Origin: CAYFVR01 sp046541515
Lineage (GTDB): Bacteria > Desulfobacterota > Desulfobacteria > Desulfobacterales > Desulfococcaceae
DNA length: 5,047 nt
Direction of reading: 5' to 3'
Assembly (NCBI GenBank): GCA_046541515.1
Contig: JBKHDD010000260.1
Coordinates: 1-5,047 of the forward strand
Made by a program: the position numbers and the translations under genes. The notes beneath the pieces are model-generated. The model was given only the letters and a program-made list of their open reading frames with translations. It was not told the DNA's origin and searched no databases. The first letter of the stretch is position 1. Each line of letters opens with the position of its first letter. This document shows, one piece after another, positions 4,371-5,047 of this stretch.

Positions 4371-4685
4371 TCAGTTGAAATAGGCCAGGATGGCCTTGAC
4401 CATCCGGGAAAACTCGAGTTCGTCGAACTCTTGTTGGCCTTCATGCAGGTAGGTGAAACACCCGTCGAAATGGTGTTTCAATTGGTCGTCGAGGTCGCTC
4501 CCGTCGTGGTAGAAATCCACTTCGTAAACCTCCCCGTCGTCTTCTCCGATTTGGAAAACCACCAGGTTCTCCCGGTCCAGCCCGTAGGCGTACAGCCCGT
4601 ATTCCTCGTTCTCGGTCCCTGCAAATCGCCCGATGAAATCCAGCGCCGGGGCTCCCATCAATGCTCTGACCAATCTTCTATCCAT
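4371..4685 (-). CDS. Acidic small protein, 104 aa, unknown function
   Basis: MDRRLVRALMGAPALDFIG starts a 104-residue protein with 23 Asp/Glu against 8 Lys/Arg. The middle (ENLVVFQIGEDDGEVYEVD) looks like alternating beta strands, followed by a helical C-terminal half (SDLDDQLKHHF, then FSRMVKAILAYF). The strong negative charge raises the possibility of a DNA-mimic or inhibitor protein, but charge alone is weak evidence. Start: the ATG at 4685 follows AGAAAGGAG with a 6-base spacer, a strong ribosome site. It lies upstream of the 84-aa gene with 12 bases between. No family is recognised. Confidence 0.7.
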   Translation of the reverse strand: MDRRLVRALMGAPALDFIGRFAGTENEEYGLYAYGLDRENLVVFQIGEDDGEVYEVDFYHDGSDLDDQLKHHFDGCFTYLHEGQQEFDELEFSRMVKAILAYFN

Positions 4686-4716
4686 GGTGTTCTCCTTTCT
4701 GCGTTAAGAAATCTCT

Positions 4717-4753
4717 CGCCCCCATTTGCCCACAGACGGGCGTTTTCGGGGCG
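4717..4753. terminator. Nested hairpin between the 92-aa and 104-aa genes
   Basis: CGCCCC (4718-4723) pairs with GGGGCG (4748-4753), and within it GCCC (4728-4731) pairs with GGGC (4738-4741). On the minus strand it is followed by AGAGATTTCTTAACG, slightly T-rich, then by the ribosome site of the 104-aa gene. It could be a weak terminator or attenuator. The stems are short and interrupted. Confidence 0.22.
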
Positions 4754-4762
4754 GCGCGATGG

Positions 4763-5041
4763 TTACCCTTCGTCAATTACGGCCGCGTTCGCGATGGTGG
4801 CGACACCCGCCGGCGGCGTCACGTCCGGACCGATCGGACGGACCCCAAGATTGATCAGCCGCCCATGCAGCCGCCTGGCCGCCCCCGATCCCCAGACCCT
4901 GTGCATGATCCGGCTCCGCTTCGGCCCGGTCCTTCGGCGAATCACGAAATGGTTGTCCTTCTCGTACTCCCAAAACAACGCGGCCCCGTCTGCAATCGCC
5001 TCCATGATGGCCTTCGCCACTGGGTTCCGCTTCGTCGGCAT
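4763..5041 (-). CDS. Small basic protein, 92 aa, unknown function (start near window edge)
   Basis: MPTKRNPVAKAIMEAIADGA begins a basic 92-residue protein that ends IANAAVIDEG before a TAA. Residues about 5-28 form a helix ending LFWEYEKDN. Then come a basic strand segment (HFVIRRRTGPKRSRIMHR, 31-48) and a second basic helix (ARRLHGRLINLGV, 55-67), a pattern that fits nucleic-acid binding. There is no defined motif. Only six bases lie upstream in the window and the frame is still open through them, so the ribosome site cannot be seen and an earlier start is possible. It is the first gene of the visible run, 77 bases ahead of the acidic gene. No family is recognised. Confidence 0.6.
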   Translation of the reverse strand: MPTKRNPVAKAIMEAIADGAALFWEYEKDNHFVIRRRTGPKRSRIMHRVWGSGAARRLHGRLINLGVRPIGPDVTPPAGVATIANAAVIDEG

Positions 5042-5047
5042 GGTCTC

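Noticed and set aside
1..5047. CRISPR array, rRNA, tRNA or insertion-sequence ends
   Set aside because: No regularly spaced repeats, conserved RNA segments or terminal repeats flanking a transposase were seen on either strand.

Overview
The window is G+C-rich bacterial DNA. Nearly all of it is a run of small to medium genes read from right to left (minus strand). The exception is the far left end, where the 3' part of a plus-strand gene (1-219) enters; it uses visibly more A/T and points towards the others. The base composition, closely packed genes, overlapping start/stop codons, many short unknown proteins, a P-loop DNA-translocase-type ATPase and a small HNH nuclease suggest an accessory or mobile element (plasmid, integrative element or virus-like element). 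I cannot name the organism or the element family from this sequence alone.

In transcription order the minus-strand genes are: a small basic protein (5041-4763), an acidic 104-residue protein (4685-4371), an 84-residue charged helical protein (4358-4104), a structured leader of about 170 bases (4103-3932), a 337-residue multi-pass membrane protein (3931-2918), and a membrane-anchored FtsK/HerA/VirD4-type ATPase with a C-terminal winged helix (2921-1638, overlapping its neighbour by ATGA). Next come a repeat-dense stretch (about 1631-1393) that also holds tiny overlapping reading frames (26 and 69 aa), a 54-aa protein (1338-1174), a frame-disrupted micro-ORF (about 1184-1071), an HNH endonuclease (1058-705) and a 100-aa unknown (577-275). 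A short hairpin lies in the 55-base gap where the minus-strand run meets the plus-strand gene.

The functional core appears to be the membrane protein plus ATPase pair. Both are membrane-anchored, their genes are translationally coupled, and the ATPase has the layout of a DNA pump: two N-terminal membrane helices, a basic cytoplasmic stretch, a P-loop motor and a winged helix. That suggests DNA movement across a membrane or into a particle. The membrane protein carries an internal duplication of a signal-peptide-like segment that is preserved at the DNA level. Just downstream of the ATPase gene is a cluster of direct and inverted repeats, which is where a DNA-recognition locus for such a motor might sit. 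The sequence does not prove this link.

The two most unusual features are the repeat cluster at 1393-1631 and the nested inverted repeats at 3951-4074 ahead of the membrane-protein gene. Neither is explained by the protein-coding annotation.
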